Below, piece after piece: positions 24,546 through 33,053 of a stretch of 64,000 nt of DNA. The stretch is from Streptomyces coelicoflavus. Lineage in GTDB: Bacteria > Actinomycetota > Actinomycetes > Streptomycetales > Streptomycetaceae. The notes beneath the pieces were generated by a model. That model saw only the letters and a list, made by a program, of their open reading frames with translations. It searched no databases and was not told where the DNA came from. The stretch lies in the NCBI RefSeq assembly GCF_003112555.1, contig NZ_BEWB01000007.1, positions 434,001-498,000 on the forward strand. Reading direction: 5' to 3'. The position numbers and the translations under genes are program-made. Positions within the stretch are counted from its first letter, which is position 1, and each line of letters starts with the position of its first letter.

Positions 24546-25292
24546 ATGACGACACCCGAGCAGTCGCTGCGCGCCCTCGCCCGCACCCGGGCCTCCCTCG
24601 ACGGCGAGGAAGTCACGTACTGGTGGTCCGGAAGCGTGTACTCCTGGGCCCCCGACGAACCCTACGAGCGGCTCTTCGGCTTCGAGGGCGTCAACGTCGC
24701 CCGCCTGGTCCAGGACCCGGACGACGGGCCGGACGGCTACCGGCTGCTCAGCCGCGAGGCCGCCTTCTACCTCGACCCCGTCACCGGCGAGATCCTCAGG
24801 ACCTGGCGGGACCTGCCGGTGGTGCACGTCTGGAACGATCCGGCGAACCAGCGATGGCGCCCCTTCCCCGTACCGACGACCGACCTCGACGGTCAGGTCT
24901 GCTTCAGTCTGGAGATCCCGCTCGCCTATCCCTCGCCCCTGCCGGTGGCCCAGTACCCCCGGCACTCGGCCGGTGACACCTACCGGGCACTGGAGCTCTT
25001 CCAGTTCTTCGCCCACCGGGCGGACCTGGCCGGCCCGGCCCCCAGTGTGCCCGCCACCATGTCGTGGACCCGGATGTCCCCGTGGGTCCCGTGGATGGCC
25101 CGCGGCCAGATGCCGGGCGGCCTCACCTACCACTGCCGGGGCCGCAAGCTCGGCGCGTACACCGAGGTCCCCGAGCGCACCCGTGCCCACATCGCCGACC
25201 ACCATCCGGAGTTCGCCCGCGCCCCGGAGAAGTGGAGCGAGCCGAACGAGACGAGCTGGACGTACTTCCGCAGACTCGAGCCGCCCGCATGA
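24546..25292 (+). CDS. DUF1838 family protein
   Basis: 248 residues, no signal peptide. It starts SLRALARTRASLDGEEVTYWW and contains YPRHSAGDTYRALELFQFF and WTRMSPWVPWMARGQMPGGL, conserved in DUF1838. It is rich in Trp/Tyr and Pro, and the fold is probably a beta-sandwich. Function unknown. ATG 24546 has a weak ribosome site but matches the family start. The three following genes are unrelated. Confidence 0.8.
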   Translation: MTTPEQSLRALARTRASLDGEEVTYWWSGSVYSWAPDEPYERLFGFEGVNVARLVQDPDDGPDGYRLLSREAAFYLDPVTGEILRTWRDLPVVHVWNDPANQRWRPFPVPTTDLDGQVCFSLEIPLAYPSPLPVAQYPRHSAGDTYRALELFQFFAHRADLAGPAPSVPATMSWTRMSPWVPWMARGQMPGGLTYHCRGRKLGAYTEVPERTRAHIADHHPEFARAPEKWSEPNETSWTYFRRLEPPA

Positions 25293-25384
25293 GTCCTCCC
25301 GTCCGCCGGAGACGGACCGGGTGAGTGGCACGCGGGCGAGCTCCGCCGCCAGCGGCAGCCGGGCGGGCGCTTTATGGTGGTCCG

Positions 25385-25975
25385 ATGCGATGTGTCCCCA
25401 GGTGGGTCCTGGTCTCGTCGGGATGCGCGCCGGTCCTGCTGATCGCGGGCTGGGCCGGCGCGGCGCGGTTCGAAGGGTCTTCCTACGACCCCGTCACCCA
25501 GACGATCAGCACGCTGGGATCCTACGGAGCCGCCGGGTTCTGGGTGATGACGGGCGGGTTCCTGGCCCTGGGCGTCTGTCACCTGCTGACCGCGTGGGGA
25601 CTGCGGGCGGCCGCCACCGCCGGACGCGTCGCGCTGGGCGGAGGCGGACTCGCCGCGCTCGTCCTGGTGGCGCTTCCCGCGCCCGACAGCGGGGGCTCCC
25701 TGCGCCACGGCGCCGTGGTGGTGGTCGGCTTCACGCTCCTGGCACTGTGGCCGGTGCTGGCCGTCAACGGCGGACCGGCCGCTCCCTGGGCGCTGCGCAT
25801 GGCACCCTCGCTCCTCGTGACGGCCCTGATGGCCGCCGGCGGCGTGTGGTTCCTGATCGAGATGCGGCGGCACGGCGACGCGGGCGTCGCCGAACGCGTC
25901 GTGACGACCTTCCAGTCGCTGTGGCCCTTCGTGGTGGCCGCCTCCTGCCTCCGCCACGCCCGGCAACGGGGCTGA
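25385..25975 (+). CDS. DUF998 family membrane protein
   Basis: 196 residues with six predicted membrane segments. The first is WVLVSSGCAPVLLIAGWAGA; the loop motif YDPVTQTISTLGSYG is the DUF998 hallmark (D-P..Q.IS.LG). Function unknown in this family. GGTGG precedes ATG 25385. It converges on the four-helix membrane protein gene with a 21-base gap. Confidence 0.8.
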   Translation: MRCVPRWVLVSSGCAPVLLIAGWAGAARFEGSSYDPVTQTISTLGSYGAAGFWVMTGGFLALGVCHLLTAWGLRAAATAGRVALGGGGLAALVLVALPAPDSGGSLRHGAVVVVGFTLLALWPVLAVNGGPAAPWALRMAPSLLVTALMAAGGVWFLIEMRRHGDAGVAERVVTTFQSLWPFVVAASCLRHARQRG

Positions 25976-25996
25976 GGGCCGTGTCGACGGGAACCC

Positions 25997-26359
25997 TCAG
26001 CGCCGCGCCAGCGCCAGCACGCTCAGCCCGAACATCAGGACGCCCAGCGGAAGATGGACCGACGGCACGTGCGCGATGCCCAGCACCACCTGGGCCGAGG
26101 CGAGGACGAGGAAGCCCGAGGCGTGCCACACGGGCGTGAGCGGGCCGCCACCCGGCTTCCACGCCAGCACCGCCGCGATCAGGTACAGCATCGACGCCCC
26201 GTACATCACCCGCGCCCCGGCACTGTGCAGCGTCTCCCCGTACGACGCGGTCAGCAGCAGTCCGACGGAGACCGCCTGGAGGAAGATGGTCAGTGTCTGC
26301 AGGGCTATCGCGATCCGCAGGAACGAGAATCGGCGCTGCGCCGTTGCCTGTACCGCCAT
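25997..26359 (-). CDS. Four-helix membrane protein
   Basis: 120 residues from ATG 26359 (GGGG ribosome site). Four hydrophobic segments are visible (about 14-34, 46-64, 74-92, 98-117), the first being FLRIAIALQTLTIFLQAVSV. No catalytic residues or recognised domain. It is divergent to the ECF41 sigma-factor gene across a 101-base gap, the usual position of an ECF41 target gene, although the classic partners are oxidoreductases or decarboxylases. Target status is an inference. Confidence 0.7.
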   Translation of the reverse strand: MAVQATAQRRFSFLRIAIALQTLTIFLQAVSVGLLLTASYGETLHSAGARVMYGASMLYLIAAVLAWKPGGGPLTPVWHASGFLVLASAQVVLGIAHVPSVHLPLGVLMFGLSVLALARR

Positions 26360-26460
26360 GCCACGGTCCCCTTTTCCGCCCCCACGGGCAGTAGATCGAT
26401 AGGCTCTCACCAGCCCGACGACGCGGGCCGGCGAAAGGTAAGGCGAGGGGGCGGTCGGGC

Positions 26461-27357
26461 ATGGGCACGGCTGGGACGAGCACCGACGAGACGGTCGGCG
26501 AACGCCGCCGGCTGATCAACGTCGCCTACCGGCTGCTCGGTTCGCTGGCCGAGGCCGAGGACGCCGTGCAGGAGGCCTACGCGCGCTGGTACGCGCTGCC
26601 CCGGAGCCGGCAGGACGAGATCGTGTCCCCGGGCGCCTGGCTGACGACCGTGACCGGCCGTGTCTGCCTGGACGTGCTCGGCTCGGCGCGTGCCCGGCGC
26701 GAACGCTATGTCGGCGCGTGGCTGCCCGACCCGCTCCCCGACCGCGCCGAGTGGGGCCACGTCCCCGGCACCGATCCCGCCGACCAGCTGGTCCTGGACG
26801 AATCGGTGTCCATGGCCTTCCTCGTCGTCCTGGAGTCCATGACGCCCGCCGAGCGGGTCGCCTTCGTCCTGCACGACGTATTCCGCTACCCGTTCGCCGA
26901 GATCGCCGGCATCCTCCGGCGGACCCCCGCGGCCTGCAAGCAGCTCGCCGCATCGGCCCGGCGCCGGGTGCGGGCCGCGCGGGCTCCGGCGACGGCGGCG
27001 GCCGTGCGGGCCGACGTGGTGCGGCAGGTGAAGGAGGCGTGGGAGGCGAAGGACATCGCGGCCCTGGTCGACCTCCTCGACCCGGCCGCCGTCATGACCG
27101 CCGACGGCGGCGGCAACGCCGGCGCCGCTCCGCGCCCGGTCGAGGGCGGCGCGCGCATCGCCCAGTACATGGCCGCCATCGCCGGGAAGGCCCCGGGGCT
27201 CGAGCTCCTGGAGCGGTCGGTCAACGGAGCGCCGGGTCTCGTGGCCCGACACTGCGGCGCCGTGCTGACCGTGGCCGCGTTCGAGGTCGCCGAAGGCCGC
27301 GTCACCCGTATCTGGGCCGTCCGCAATCCAGAGAAACTGCGGCCGTGGATAGGCTGA
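26461..27357 (+). CDS. ECF41-type RNA polymerase sigma factor with SnoaL-like C-terminus
   Basis: 298 residues. Sigma region 2 (about 15-80: RLINVAYRLLGSLAEAEDAVQ) and region 4 (about 110-165: LESMTPAERVAFVLHDVF, then FAEIAGILRRTPAACKQLA) are followed by a SnoaL-like domain (about 175-298). The ECF41 markers DGGG (TADGGGNAG) and the terminal NPEKL are present. In this group the fused domain replaces an anti-sigma factor and tunes activity. It should redirect RNA polymerase to a small regulon, possibly the divergent membrane gene. ATG 26461 lacks a strong ribosome site. Confidence 0.92.
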   Translation: MGTAGTSTDETVGERRRLINVAYRLLGSLAEAEDAVQEAYARWYALPRSRQDEIVSPGAWLTTVTGRVCLDVLGSARARRERYVGAWLPDPLPDRAEWGHVPGTDPADQLVLDESVSMAFLVVLESMTPAERVAFVLHDVFRYPFAEIAGILRRTPAACKQLAASARRRVRAARAPATAAAVRADVVRQVKEAWEAKDIAALVDLLDPAAVMTADGGGNAGAAPRPVEGGARIAQYMAAIAGKAPGLELLERSVNGAPGLVARHCGAVLTVAAFEVAEGRVTRIWAVRNPEKLRPWIG

Positions 27358-27410
27358 CCGGCACCGCGGTCGGCGTACCGCGGCAGCCGCGACAGATGTG
27401 GAGCCCCGCC

Positions 27411-28025
27411 ATGACCACAGCGCACGATCTGACCATCGTCTCCCTCGACGTTCCCGCCGGCCACCCGGTCGAGCGTGGCGACCTGTCGCTGGCCCTGGCC
27501 GGAGCCGAACTGCTCGACCTCCTGGAAGCGGGGACGGTCGCGCTCGACGACGGTCTCCTGCTGCGGCCCGGGTCGCCGAGGCCGTCGGGGGACACGCTCC
27601 TCGACGCGGCGGCGTCCCTGGCCGTCCAGGAGCCGGCCGTGTCCGTGGCGGACTGGCTGTGGCGCCGGGGAGACGGCCTGGCGGCGCGGTACCTGGCCGC
27701 GGCGGGCGCGGACGACGGCGACGCCCGACGGCGCCCGCGATGGAACGTACGGCGTACCGCCGACCGGCCGGCCCCGGTCCCGGCCGACGCGCCGGAGCAC
27801 CGGCGTGCCGCCGAACGCTGGTCCGGCGGCGATCCCGTGCTGGTGGCTCTCGCGGCCGCGGTGGGCATCCGGCACGAGGCGGCCGATCAGGTGGCGGACC
27901 CGGAGGACGACGGGGTCGCCGCCGTGCTCGCCGCCGTGAACGACGCCGTGGTGGAGCTCGCCGCCATCCGGCAGCGCCGCAGCATCGAGGAGGCGGCGTT
28001 CGACAACATCTGGCGCGGGATGTGA
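27411..28025 (+). CDS. GOLPH3/VPS74-like (GPP34) protein
   Basis: 204 residues. The N-terminal LSLALAGAELLDLLEAGTVAL followed by DDGLLLRPGSP is the GPP34 signature; the C-terminal helix ends ELAAIRQRRSIEEAAFDNIW. Eukaryotic relatives bind phosphoinositide and sort Golgi glycosyltransferases; bacterial members are widespread in actinomycetes with unknown roles. ATG 27411 is chosen at the family start. It has no operon partner and converges on the toxin gene with a 12-base gap. Confidence 0.8.
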   Translation: MTTAHDLTIVSLDVPAGHPVERGDLSLALAGAELLDLLEAGTVALDDGLLLRPGSPRPSGDTLLDAAASLAVQEPAVSVADWLWRRGDGLAARYLAAAGADDGDARRRPRWNVRRTADRPAPVPADAPEHRRAAERWSGGDPVLVALAAAVGIRHEAADQVADPEDDGVAAVLAAVNDAVVELAAIRQRRSIEEAAFDNIWRGM

Positions 28026-28037
28026 CGGCCGCGTGGG

Positions 28038-28421
28038 TCAGATGCGCCAGGAGCGGAGGGCCTCGGCGACGTCGTAGATGCTCAGCCGGGTCTCACGGAC
28101 CTTCCTGATCAGGTCGGACAGCGCCCCGTAGGGTGGGTCGATCCCCTCACCGGACTGATCCATGTACTGACCGGTCACGAAGGCCGCGAAGAGGCTGTTG
28201 CGGTGCGGCAGCGGCTCGAGACGCACGACGGTGTGCAGGAGGGCCGCCGCCCGCCAGGCGCTGTCCGGGTTGGACGCGGCCAGGGTCGGCATGCGGGTCT
28301 TGTGGCGGGCCACCGCCGCGACGAGGGCCGAGTAGTCCGTGACCGACACGTCCTCGTTGTCGAGGGCGGCGTCCTGGACGTCCAGGAGCCACGGGACGTC
28401 GACGTACAGGGGTTCGCTCAT
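28038..28421 (-). CDS. Fic/Doc-like toxin with degenerate active site
   Basis: 127 residues. The helix layout and EPLYVDVPWLLDVQDAAL, then DYSALVAAVARHKTRMPTL, match the Streptomyces Fic-family toxins related to Doc. The expected Fic motif HxFx(D/N)GNKR is not intact: the region reads LPHRNSLFAAFVTGQYMD. So AMP- or phospho-transfer by the normal chemistry is doubtful. It follows the antitoxin with a one-base overlap (TGATG). Confidence 0.7.
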   Translation of the reverse strand: MSEPLYVDVPWLLDVQDAALDNEDVSVTDYSALVAAVARHKTRMPTLAASNPDSAWRAAALLHTVVRLEPLPHRNSLFAAFVTGQYMDQSGEGIDPPYGALSDLIRKVRETRLSIYDVAEALRSWRI

Positions 28422-28660
28422 CAGGCGGCGTTGACTCCCTCGCCGCGCTGGGACGGCGGGATCTCGTCCGGGAACGCCTCGTCGAACTCGGCACGCAGCC
28501 GGTCCGCCCACGAGGCCGCGCCCGACACGAAGCGCTTGCGCTGCATCTCGCGGACACCGAGGTCGTGCATGTACTGCTTGAGGCTCTTGCCCTCCGCCGC
28601 GGCGGCGGCACGCACGCCTTCCATTTCTTCCTCGGTGAAGGTCACGTTGAGTGATGGCAT
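28421..28660 (-). CDS. Ribbon-helix-helix-like antitoxin
   Basis: 79 residues. N-terminal strand SLNVTFTEEEMEGVRAAA followed by SLKQYMHDLGVREM looks like a ribbon-helix-helix DNA-binding domain; the C-terminal part, with SWADRLRAEFDEAFPDEI, is acidic and would wrap the toxin. First gene of the pair and probably an autorepressor; the repeats at 28669-28685 lie just upstream of its ATG. No clear ribosome site is present, so the message may be leaderless. Confidence 0.75.
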   Translation of the reverse strand: MPSLNVTFTEEEMEGVRAAAAAEGKSLKQYMHDLGVREMQRKRFVSGAASWADRLRAEFDEAFPDEIPPSQRGEGVNAA

Positions 28661-28668
28661 ACCGGCAT

Positions 28669-28685
28669 GGTACCTACTCGGTACC
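28669..28685. promoter_or_regulatory. Probable toxin-antitoxin operator
   Basis: Two GGTACC hexamers separated by TACTC, 8 bases upstream of the antitoxin start. Each hexamer is itself palindromic, suiting a dimeric ribbon-helix-helix repressor. Confidence 0.5.
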
Positions 28686-28809
28686 TGATGCGCGACTCAC
28701 CGGACGGCAGCGGCCGCCCGGCATGTCGGCGCCCGCACCGCCCCCACGGTCGGCGAGTATTTCGCCGATCGCGGTCCCCGGCGCGCGCCCCGGGAGCAGG
28801 GAGGCAGTG

Positions 28810-29898
28810 GTGACGATCGAACGGGTCGGACTCGTGGTCCACGGCGGTCGCGAAGGCGCCGCGCGAGCGGCACACCAAGTCCGGGAGTGGTGCGACGAGA
28901 ACGCCGTGGTCTGCACGGACATCGACGTGTGGAGCGGTCAGGAGCGGCGCAGCGCCCGCGAGGAGGTGGACGCGGCGGGCGACCCGGACCTCGTCGTCAC
29001 CCTGGGCGGTGACGGCACCTTCCTGCGCGGCGCACGGCTGGCGGCGGAGAACGACGCGCTGATCCTTGGGGTGGACCTGGGACGCGTCGGATTCCTGACC
29101 GAGGTCCCCGCGCCGGCGGTGCGCTCCGCCCTCGACGCCGTCCAGGGCGGTCACCTGGAACCGGAGAGCCGCATGCTGCTCACTCTGCGTGCCTCACGGC
29201 TGCTGGAGATCCCGGCGGAGATGGAGGAGCTCCTCCAGTACGGGCGCGGACCGCTGCTGCCGCCCCCGCGGGTGCGCACCGACTGCGAGCGCGGTGACGA
29301 ATGGGGCGTCGCGCTGAACGTCACGGCCCTGAACGACGTGGTCCTCGAGAAGCTCTCCAGGGACCGGCAGATCTCGGTGGGCGCCTACATCGCCGGCCGG
29401 CTGCTCGCCTCGTACTCCGCCGACGCGCTGCTCGTGGCCACACCGACCGGCTCCACCGCCTACAGCTTCGCCGCGGGCGGCCCGGTCGTCTCGCCCCGCG
29501 CGGAGGCCCTCGTCCTCACGGCCGTGGCCCCGCACATGACGTTCGACCGCTCCGTGGTCACCGCACCGGACGAGCCGGTCGGACTGCGGATCCTCGAACG
29601 GTCGGGCCGGGCGGCCGTGAGCATCGACGGGCAACTGCGGGGCGTCCTCGATCCGGGCGACTGGCTCGGCGTCTACGCCGCTCCCCGCCGGCTGCGGGCG
29701 GTACGGCTGGGGCCCATGGACTTCTACGGCCGGCTGCGCGAACGCATGCGGCTGACGGACGCCCCCGCCGCGGTCGCCGACGGCACGCCCGCCCCGCTGT
29801 GGCCCGTCAGCACGCCCCCTCCGGGAGACCTCGCGCACCTGGCGATGCCGGCCCCGGCCGAAGGGGACCGAGGCGATCTTCTTCGCGAACGGCCGTAA
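28810..29898 (+). CDS. nadK: NAD kinase
   Basis: 362 residues from GTG 28810 (AGGGAGG five bases upstream; the GTG before it is also in frame). The GGDG motif (VTLGGDGTFLRGARL, about 69-83), NDVVLEK, and TPTGSTAYSFAAGGPVVSP (about 211-229) define the ATP-NAD kinase fold. It makes NADP from NAD in the cytoplasm. It is longer than the usual ~300, with a Pro/Ala-rich tail after residue 320, and the pre-domain stretch PAEMEELLQYGRGPLLP is an insertion. Streptomycetes carry several NAD kinases; this one is probably a secondary copy. Confidence 0.88.
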   Translation: MTIERVGLVVHGGREGAARAAHQVREWCDENAVVCTDIDVWSGQERRSAREEVDAAGDPDLVVTLGGDGTFLRGARLAAENDALILGVDLGRVGFLTEVPAPAVRSALDAVQGGHLEPESRMLLTLRASRLLEIPAEMEELLQYGRGPLLPPPRVRTDCERGDEWGVALNVTALNDVVLEKLSRDRQISVGAYIAGRLLASYSADALLVATPTGSTAYSFAAGGPVVSPRAEALVLTAVAPHMTFDRSVVTAPDEPVGLRILERSGRAAVSIDGQLRGVLDPGDWLGVYAAPRRLRAVRLGPMDFYGRLRERMRLTDAPAAVADGTPAPLWPVSTPPPGDLAHLAMPAPAEGDRGDLLRERP

Positions 29899-30000
29899 AC
29901 ATCCGTCAACGGCGTACAACCCCCGAAGGGGCGCAAAGGTCTCACCCAGTGGCTTCAGCAAGACCATGGGGAGGCCAGTCCGTTCACGGATCGAGGTGCC

Positions 30001-30477
30001 ATGAAGCGTTCCATGCAAGCGGTAGGGGCGACGTTGACCGCCGTCGGGGCCATCGGGGCGGGGCTGCTGGTGACGGCTCCCACCGCCGGCGCGGCGACCG
30101 CCGGCGCGACCGCGTCGTACAACGGGGTCTGCGGCTCCGGCTACAAGGTGGTGAACTCCATGCCGATCGGTGCCACCGGCACGGTGTACCTCACCTACAA
30201 CTCGTCCACGGGCAAGAACTGCACCGTGACCATCCGCAACACGACGGGCTCACCGACGTACATGGTGGCCTACGTGCGCAACATCGACAGTGGCGAGGAC
30301 CAGTACGACGAGGGCGACTACCGCTCGTACGCCGGGCCGGTGTACGTGTCCGCGCGCGGCGCCTGTGTGGAGTGGGGCGGCGTCATCGGCAACCTCCAGG
30401 CGTGGAACTACGGCTCCAACTGCGGCGCACTGGCGGCCGGGGCCCCGCAGAAGGACTGGTTCGCCGGCGAGCGGTGA
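30001..30477 (+). CDS. Spore-associated protein A (SapA)-like secreted protein
   Basis: 158 residues. Signal peptide (about 1-32, ending PTAGAA), then a compact beta-rich domain with four Cys (VCGSGY, KNCTV, GACVEW, SNCGAL) likely in two disulfides. Segments GTVYLTYNSSTGKNC and YAGPVYVSARGACVEWGG match SapA, a protein first found on S. coelicolor spores. Probably extracellular, made during development. GAGG precedes ATG 30001. A strong hairpin follows at 30498-30523. Confidence 0.8.
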   Translation: MKRSMQAVGATLTAVGAIGAGLLVTAPTAGAATAGATASYNGVCGSGYKVVNSMPIGATGTVYLTYNSSTGKNCTVTIRNTTGSPTYMVAYVRNIDSGEDQYDEGDYRSYAGPVYVSARGACVEWGGVIGNLQAWNYGSNCGALAAGAPQKDWFAGER

Positions 30478-30497
30478 CGCGGCACCGGAGACCGGCC

Positions 30498-30523
30498 GGG
30501 GCCCCGCCGTGCGGCGGGGCCCC
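30498..30523 (+). terminator. Hairpin after the SapA-like gene
   Basis: A perfect 11-base stem (30498-30508 with 30513-30523) and a GTGC loop, 20 bases after the stop. It also separates this gene from the convergent methyltransferase. Confidence 0.75.
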
Positions 30524-30547
30524 CTTGCGCCGTTCGGGCCGGGTCCC

Positions 30548-31294
30548 TCAGGCCGGCTTGCGCCACACGGAGACGTGCTTCGCGGAGTCCTCCGTGAACG
30601 GGCGGCCGTCCCAGTCCCCGACGCGGCGTTCCCGCTCGAGCCCGGCGATGCGTGCCATCAGGTCCAGCTCCGCGGGCCAGGCGTACCGGTGCCGGGAGTT
30701 GTCGCGGCGGTAGGTGCCGTCGTCGGGGTCGCGGGTGAAGTGGTTCGAGACGAGGACCTGTTCGACCAGGTCGAAGGTGTCGAAGCCCAGATGCCGCTCG
30801 GAGACGTCGAACGGCACCGCGACCTGTCCGGGCGGCAGGAACCGCAGCGGTGGCACCCCCAGCTCGACGACGAACCGGCCGCCCGGGCTCAGATGGCGTG
30901 CCGCGTTGCGGAAGCACTCGACCTGCTCGTCCTGGGTGAGCAGGTTCGAGATGGTGTTGTAGACGAGGTAGACCAGGGTGAACTCGCCGGGGACGACCGT
31001 CGTGGCCATGTCCCCGAGAGTCACCGGCAGCGTCTCCTCGTCGGTCTTGCGCCGCAGGACCGACGCCATGTGTTCGGACAGCTCGATGCCCACCACCGGC
31101 ACGCCGCGTTCCCGCAGCGGGACGCCCACGCGCCCGGTTCCGATGGCGAACTCCAGCGCCCGGCCGTCCCCGGCGAGCTCGGCGAGGAAATCGAGGGTCG
31201 GTCCGAGTACGGCGGCGGAGGCCATCCCGGTCTCTGCCTCCTCGGCGTCGTAGCGGTCGGCGGTCTCGCGGGTCCACAGTTCGCTGCTCGTCAC
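30548..31294 (-). CDS. Class I SAM-dependent methyltransferase
   Basis: 248 residues from GTG 31294. Motif I reads ALEFAIGTGRVGVPLRERG (about 46-64), then GIELSEHM as acidic loop and TLVYLVYNTISNLLTQDEQ for the motif III region. A stand-alone enzyme of the Methyltransf_25 type; substrate unknown. The gene lies between the SapA-like gene (convergent) and the MerR-HEAT gene upstream in the same direction, without overlap. Confidence 0.85.
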   Translation of the reverse strand: MTSSELWTRETADRYDAEEAETGMASAAVLGPTLDFLAELAGDGRALEFAIGTGRVGVPLRERGVPVVGIELSEHMASVLRRKTDEETLPVTLGDMATTVVPGEFTLVYLVYNTISNLLTQDEQVECFRNAARHLSPGGRFVVELGVPPLRFLPPGQVAVPFDVSERHLGFDTFDLVEQVLVSNHFTRDPDDGTYRRDNSRHRYAWPAELDLMARIAGLERERRVGDWDGRPFTEDSAKHVSVWRKPA

Positions 31295-31351
31295 GGTCGG
31301 CGATTGTGCCCGGCGCCGGCGGGCGCTGTCGAAGCGTTTTCGGACGGGGCG

Positions 31352-32356
31352 TCACCGCCCGTCGCGCAGCCGCAGCAGATAGGTCGCGGTCAGCGCGACG
31401 GCGGGATCCCCGTCCCCGGACAGCTCCATCAGGGCACCGGACGCCCGTGCGCCGGGAATGCCCGCCAGTGCCTGGGTCAGCCGGCCCCGCGCGGGTGCGC
31501 CGGCCGCGTCGTGGGCGAGACGGCCGACGATCCCGGCCGCGATCCCGTCCGCCGTCGCGGTGTCGACCGCCAGCACGCTGAGCGCGTCGGCCGCGTCGGT
31601 GTCGTTGCGCCCCTCCACGACCATGTCGATGAGCGTCGGGACCGCGTCGCCCACGCCACGCGTCCCGAGCGCCAGCGCCGCGTGTCCGCGCACCACGGCG
31701 TCCGGGCTCTCCAGAGCCTGCCGCAGCCGCCCGGCGGCCTCGGCACCGGGCAGCTCGGCGAGGGCCTGGACGGCACGCCGACGCACCGCGGCCACCGGTG
31801 AGCCGAGACCCTCCGCCAGCAGCGCCGTGGAGTCGTCGCCCGCACGCGCGAGCGCCCAGCGAAGGGCTCCGGCGACGTTGGGGTCCGTCTCGCTCAGCGC
31901 CGCCTCGACCAGGGCCTCCACCGGCACCGCGGCCTCGTGGACCGAGGAGAGGGCCGCGCGCTGGCGGGCGCCCGCGCTCTCGGAACCCAGCGCCCGCAGG
32001 AGCGCGACGGCCTGGAGGACGTCCTCCCAGCCGGCCGGGCCGGTGGCATCGATCCGGCGCAGCCGGGTGAGCAACTCGGTCTCGGCCTCGATGCGTTCGC
32101 GGGTCCGCCTGACGAGGTCGTCGACGAGTGCCGAGGGCGCGAAGTCGGGTTCGTCGAGCGCGCGGCCGATCTCCCGCAGCGACAGCCCGAGCGACCGCAG
32201 GCTCTCGATGTGGAAGATCCGCCGGATGTCGTCCCGGGAGTACTCCCGGTAGCCGGAACCGGTACGGCCGGAGGGCCGCACCAGGCCGAGCGACTCGTAG
32301 TGCCTGAGCATGCGGGCACTTACCCCGGACCGTCGCGCCACCTCACCGATCAACAC
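31352..32356 (-). CDS. MerR-family regulator fused to HEAT repeats
   Basis: 334 residues from GTG 32356. The N-terminal MerR winged helix (LIGEVARRSGVSARMLRHYE, then GYREYSRDDIRRIFHIE) and linker helix cover about 1-120. The rest is a solenoid of HEAT/armadillo-like repeats (VRRRAVQALAELPGAEAAGR, VVRGHAALALGTRGV), an unusual effector domain for MerR. It lies 3 bases after the separate HEAT-repeat gene and the two share one promoter. Confidence 0.87.
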   Translation of the reverse strand: MLIGEVARRSGVSARMLRHYESLGLVRPSGRTGSGYREYSRDDIRRIFHIESLRSLGLSLREIGRALDEPDFAPSALVDDLVRRTRERIEAETELLTRLRRIDATGPAGWEDVLQAVALLRALGSESAGARQRAALSSVHEAAVPVEALVEAALSETDPNVAGALRWALARAGDDSTALLAEGLGSPVAAVRRRAVQALAELPGAEAAGRLRQALESPDAVVRGHAALALGTRGVGDAVPTLIDMVVEGRNDTDAADALSVLAVDTATADGIAAGIVGRLAHDAAGAPARGRLTQALAGIPGARASGALMELSGDGDPAVALTATYLLRLRDGR

Positions 32357-32359
32357 GTT

Positions 32360-33031
32360 CTATCGTCCCCCACTCTCCGGCCCGCCGAGGGCCACGACGC
32401 GCTTCGCCTCCTCGATCGCCGGTCCGAACCCGGAGTCGGGGTCGCGCAGCAGCTGTCGCGTGGCGAGGGCGTGCGCACGCACGAGTGGGACCGGATCGCT
32501 CGCCGCGGCCTCCACCACCGGCACGGCCGCCTCGTCCAGCGCGACCAGGGCCCGGCTGAGACTCAGCTGCGTCTCCCGGTCGCCGCGCCCCAGTTGCCCC
32601 GCCAGCGCCGAGGCCAGGGCGGCCTCCTCGCCGTCCGGGACGAGCACGACCGCGGCCCGCCAGGCACTGCGCGCCACCTCGTCGTCCGCGTCGGACAGTA
32701 CCGCGGGTGTGATCGACGGCCACGCCCGCCGGTCCCCGATCTTGGACAGCGTGTGCAGCGCCTGACTCCGTGCCTGCGACCGCCTCGACCGGACTTCAGC
32801 CACCAGCCGGGGGAGCGTCAAGGACACCGGGTGACGGGTGAGCGCCCAGGTCAGCATGTCGCGGACGAAGAACTCCGTTTCGACGGCGGAGCGTTCGACG
32901 AGCTTGTCCACATAGCGCGGATCCGGTGCCGTGCCGACCGCCAGGGCCGTCCGCAGCCGCACCGACGCCCGCTCGTCCTCCAGACCCAGAAGTGCTCGCA
33001 TCGGATCCGTGTCCTGTTCCGCCATGGTCAT
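32360..33031 (-). CDS. HEAT-repeat protein
   Basis: 223 residues. After a short N-terminus (MTMAEQDTDPMRALLGLED) the whole protein is an alpha solenoid (VRLRTALAVGTAPDPRYVDK, ARSAWRAAVVLVPDGEEAAL, VRAHALATRQLLRD). ATG 33031 has GAGGAG 9 bases upstream; the frame is open to 33172 but without support. First gene of an operon with MerR-HEAT; the similar repeats suggest the two proteins associate. Function unknown. Confidence 0.8.
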   Translation of the reverse strand: MTMAEQDTDPMRALLGLEDERASVRLRTALAVGTAPDPRYVDKLVERSAVETEFFVRDMLTWALTRHPVSLTLPRLVAEVRSRRSQARSQALHTLSKIGDRRAWPSITPAVLSDADDEVARSAWRAAVVLVPDGEEAALASALAGQLGRGDRETQLSLSRALVALDEAAVPVVEAAASDPVPLVRAHALATRQLLRDPDSGFGPAIEEAKRVVALGGPESGGR

Positions 33032-33053
33032 CCGGACCACCTCCTCGGCAGTC

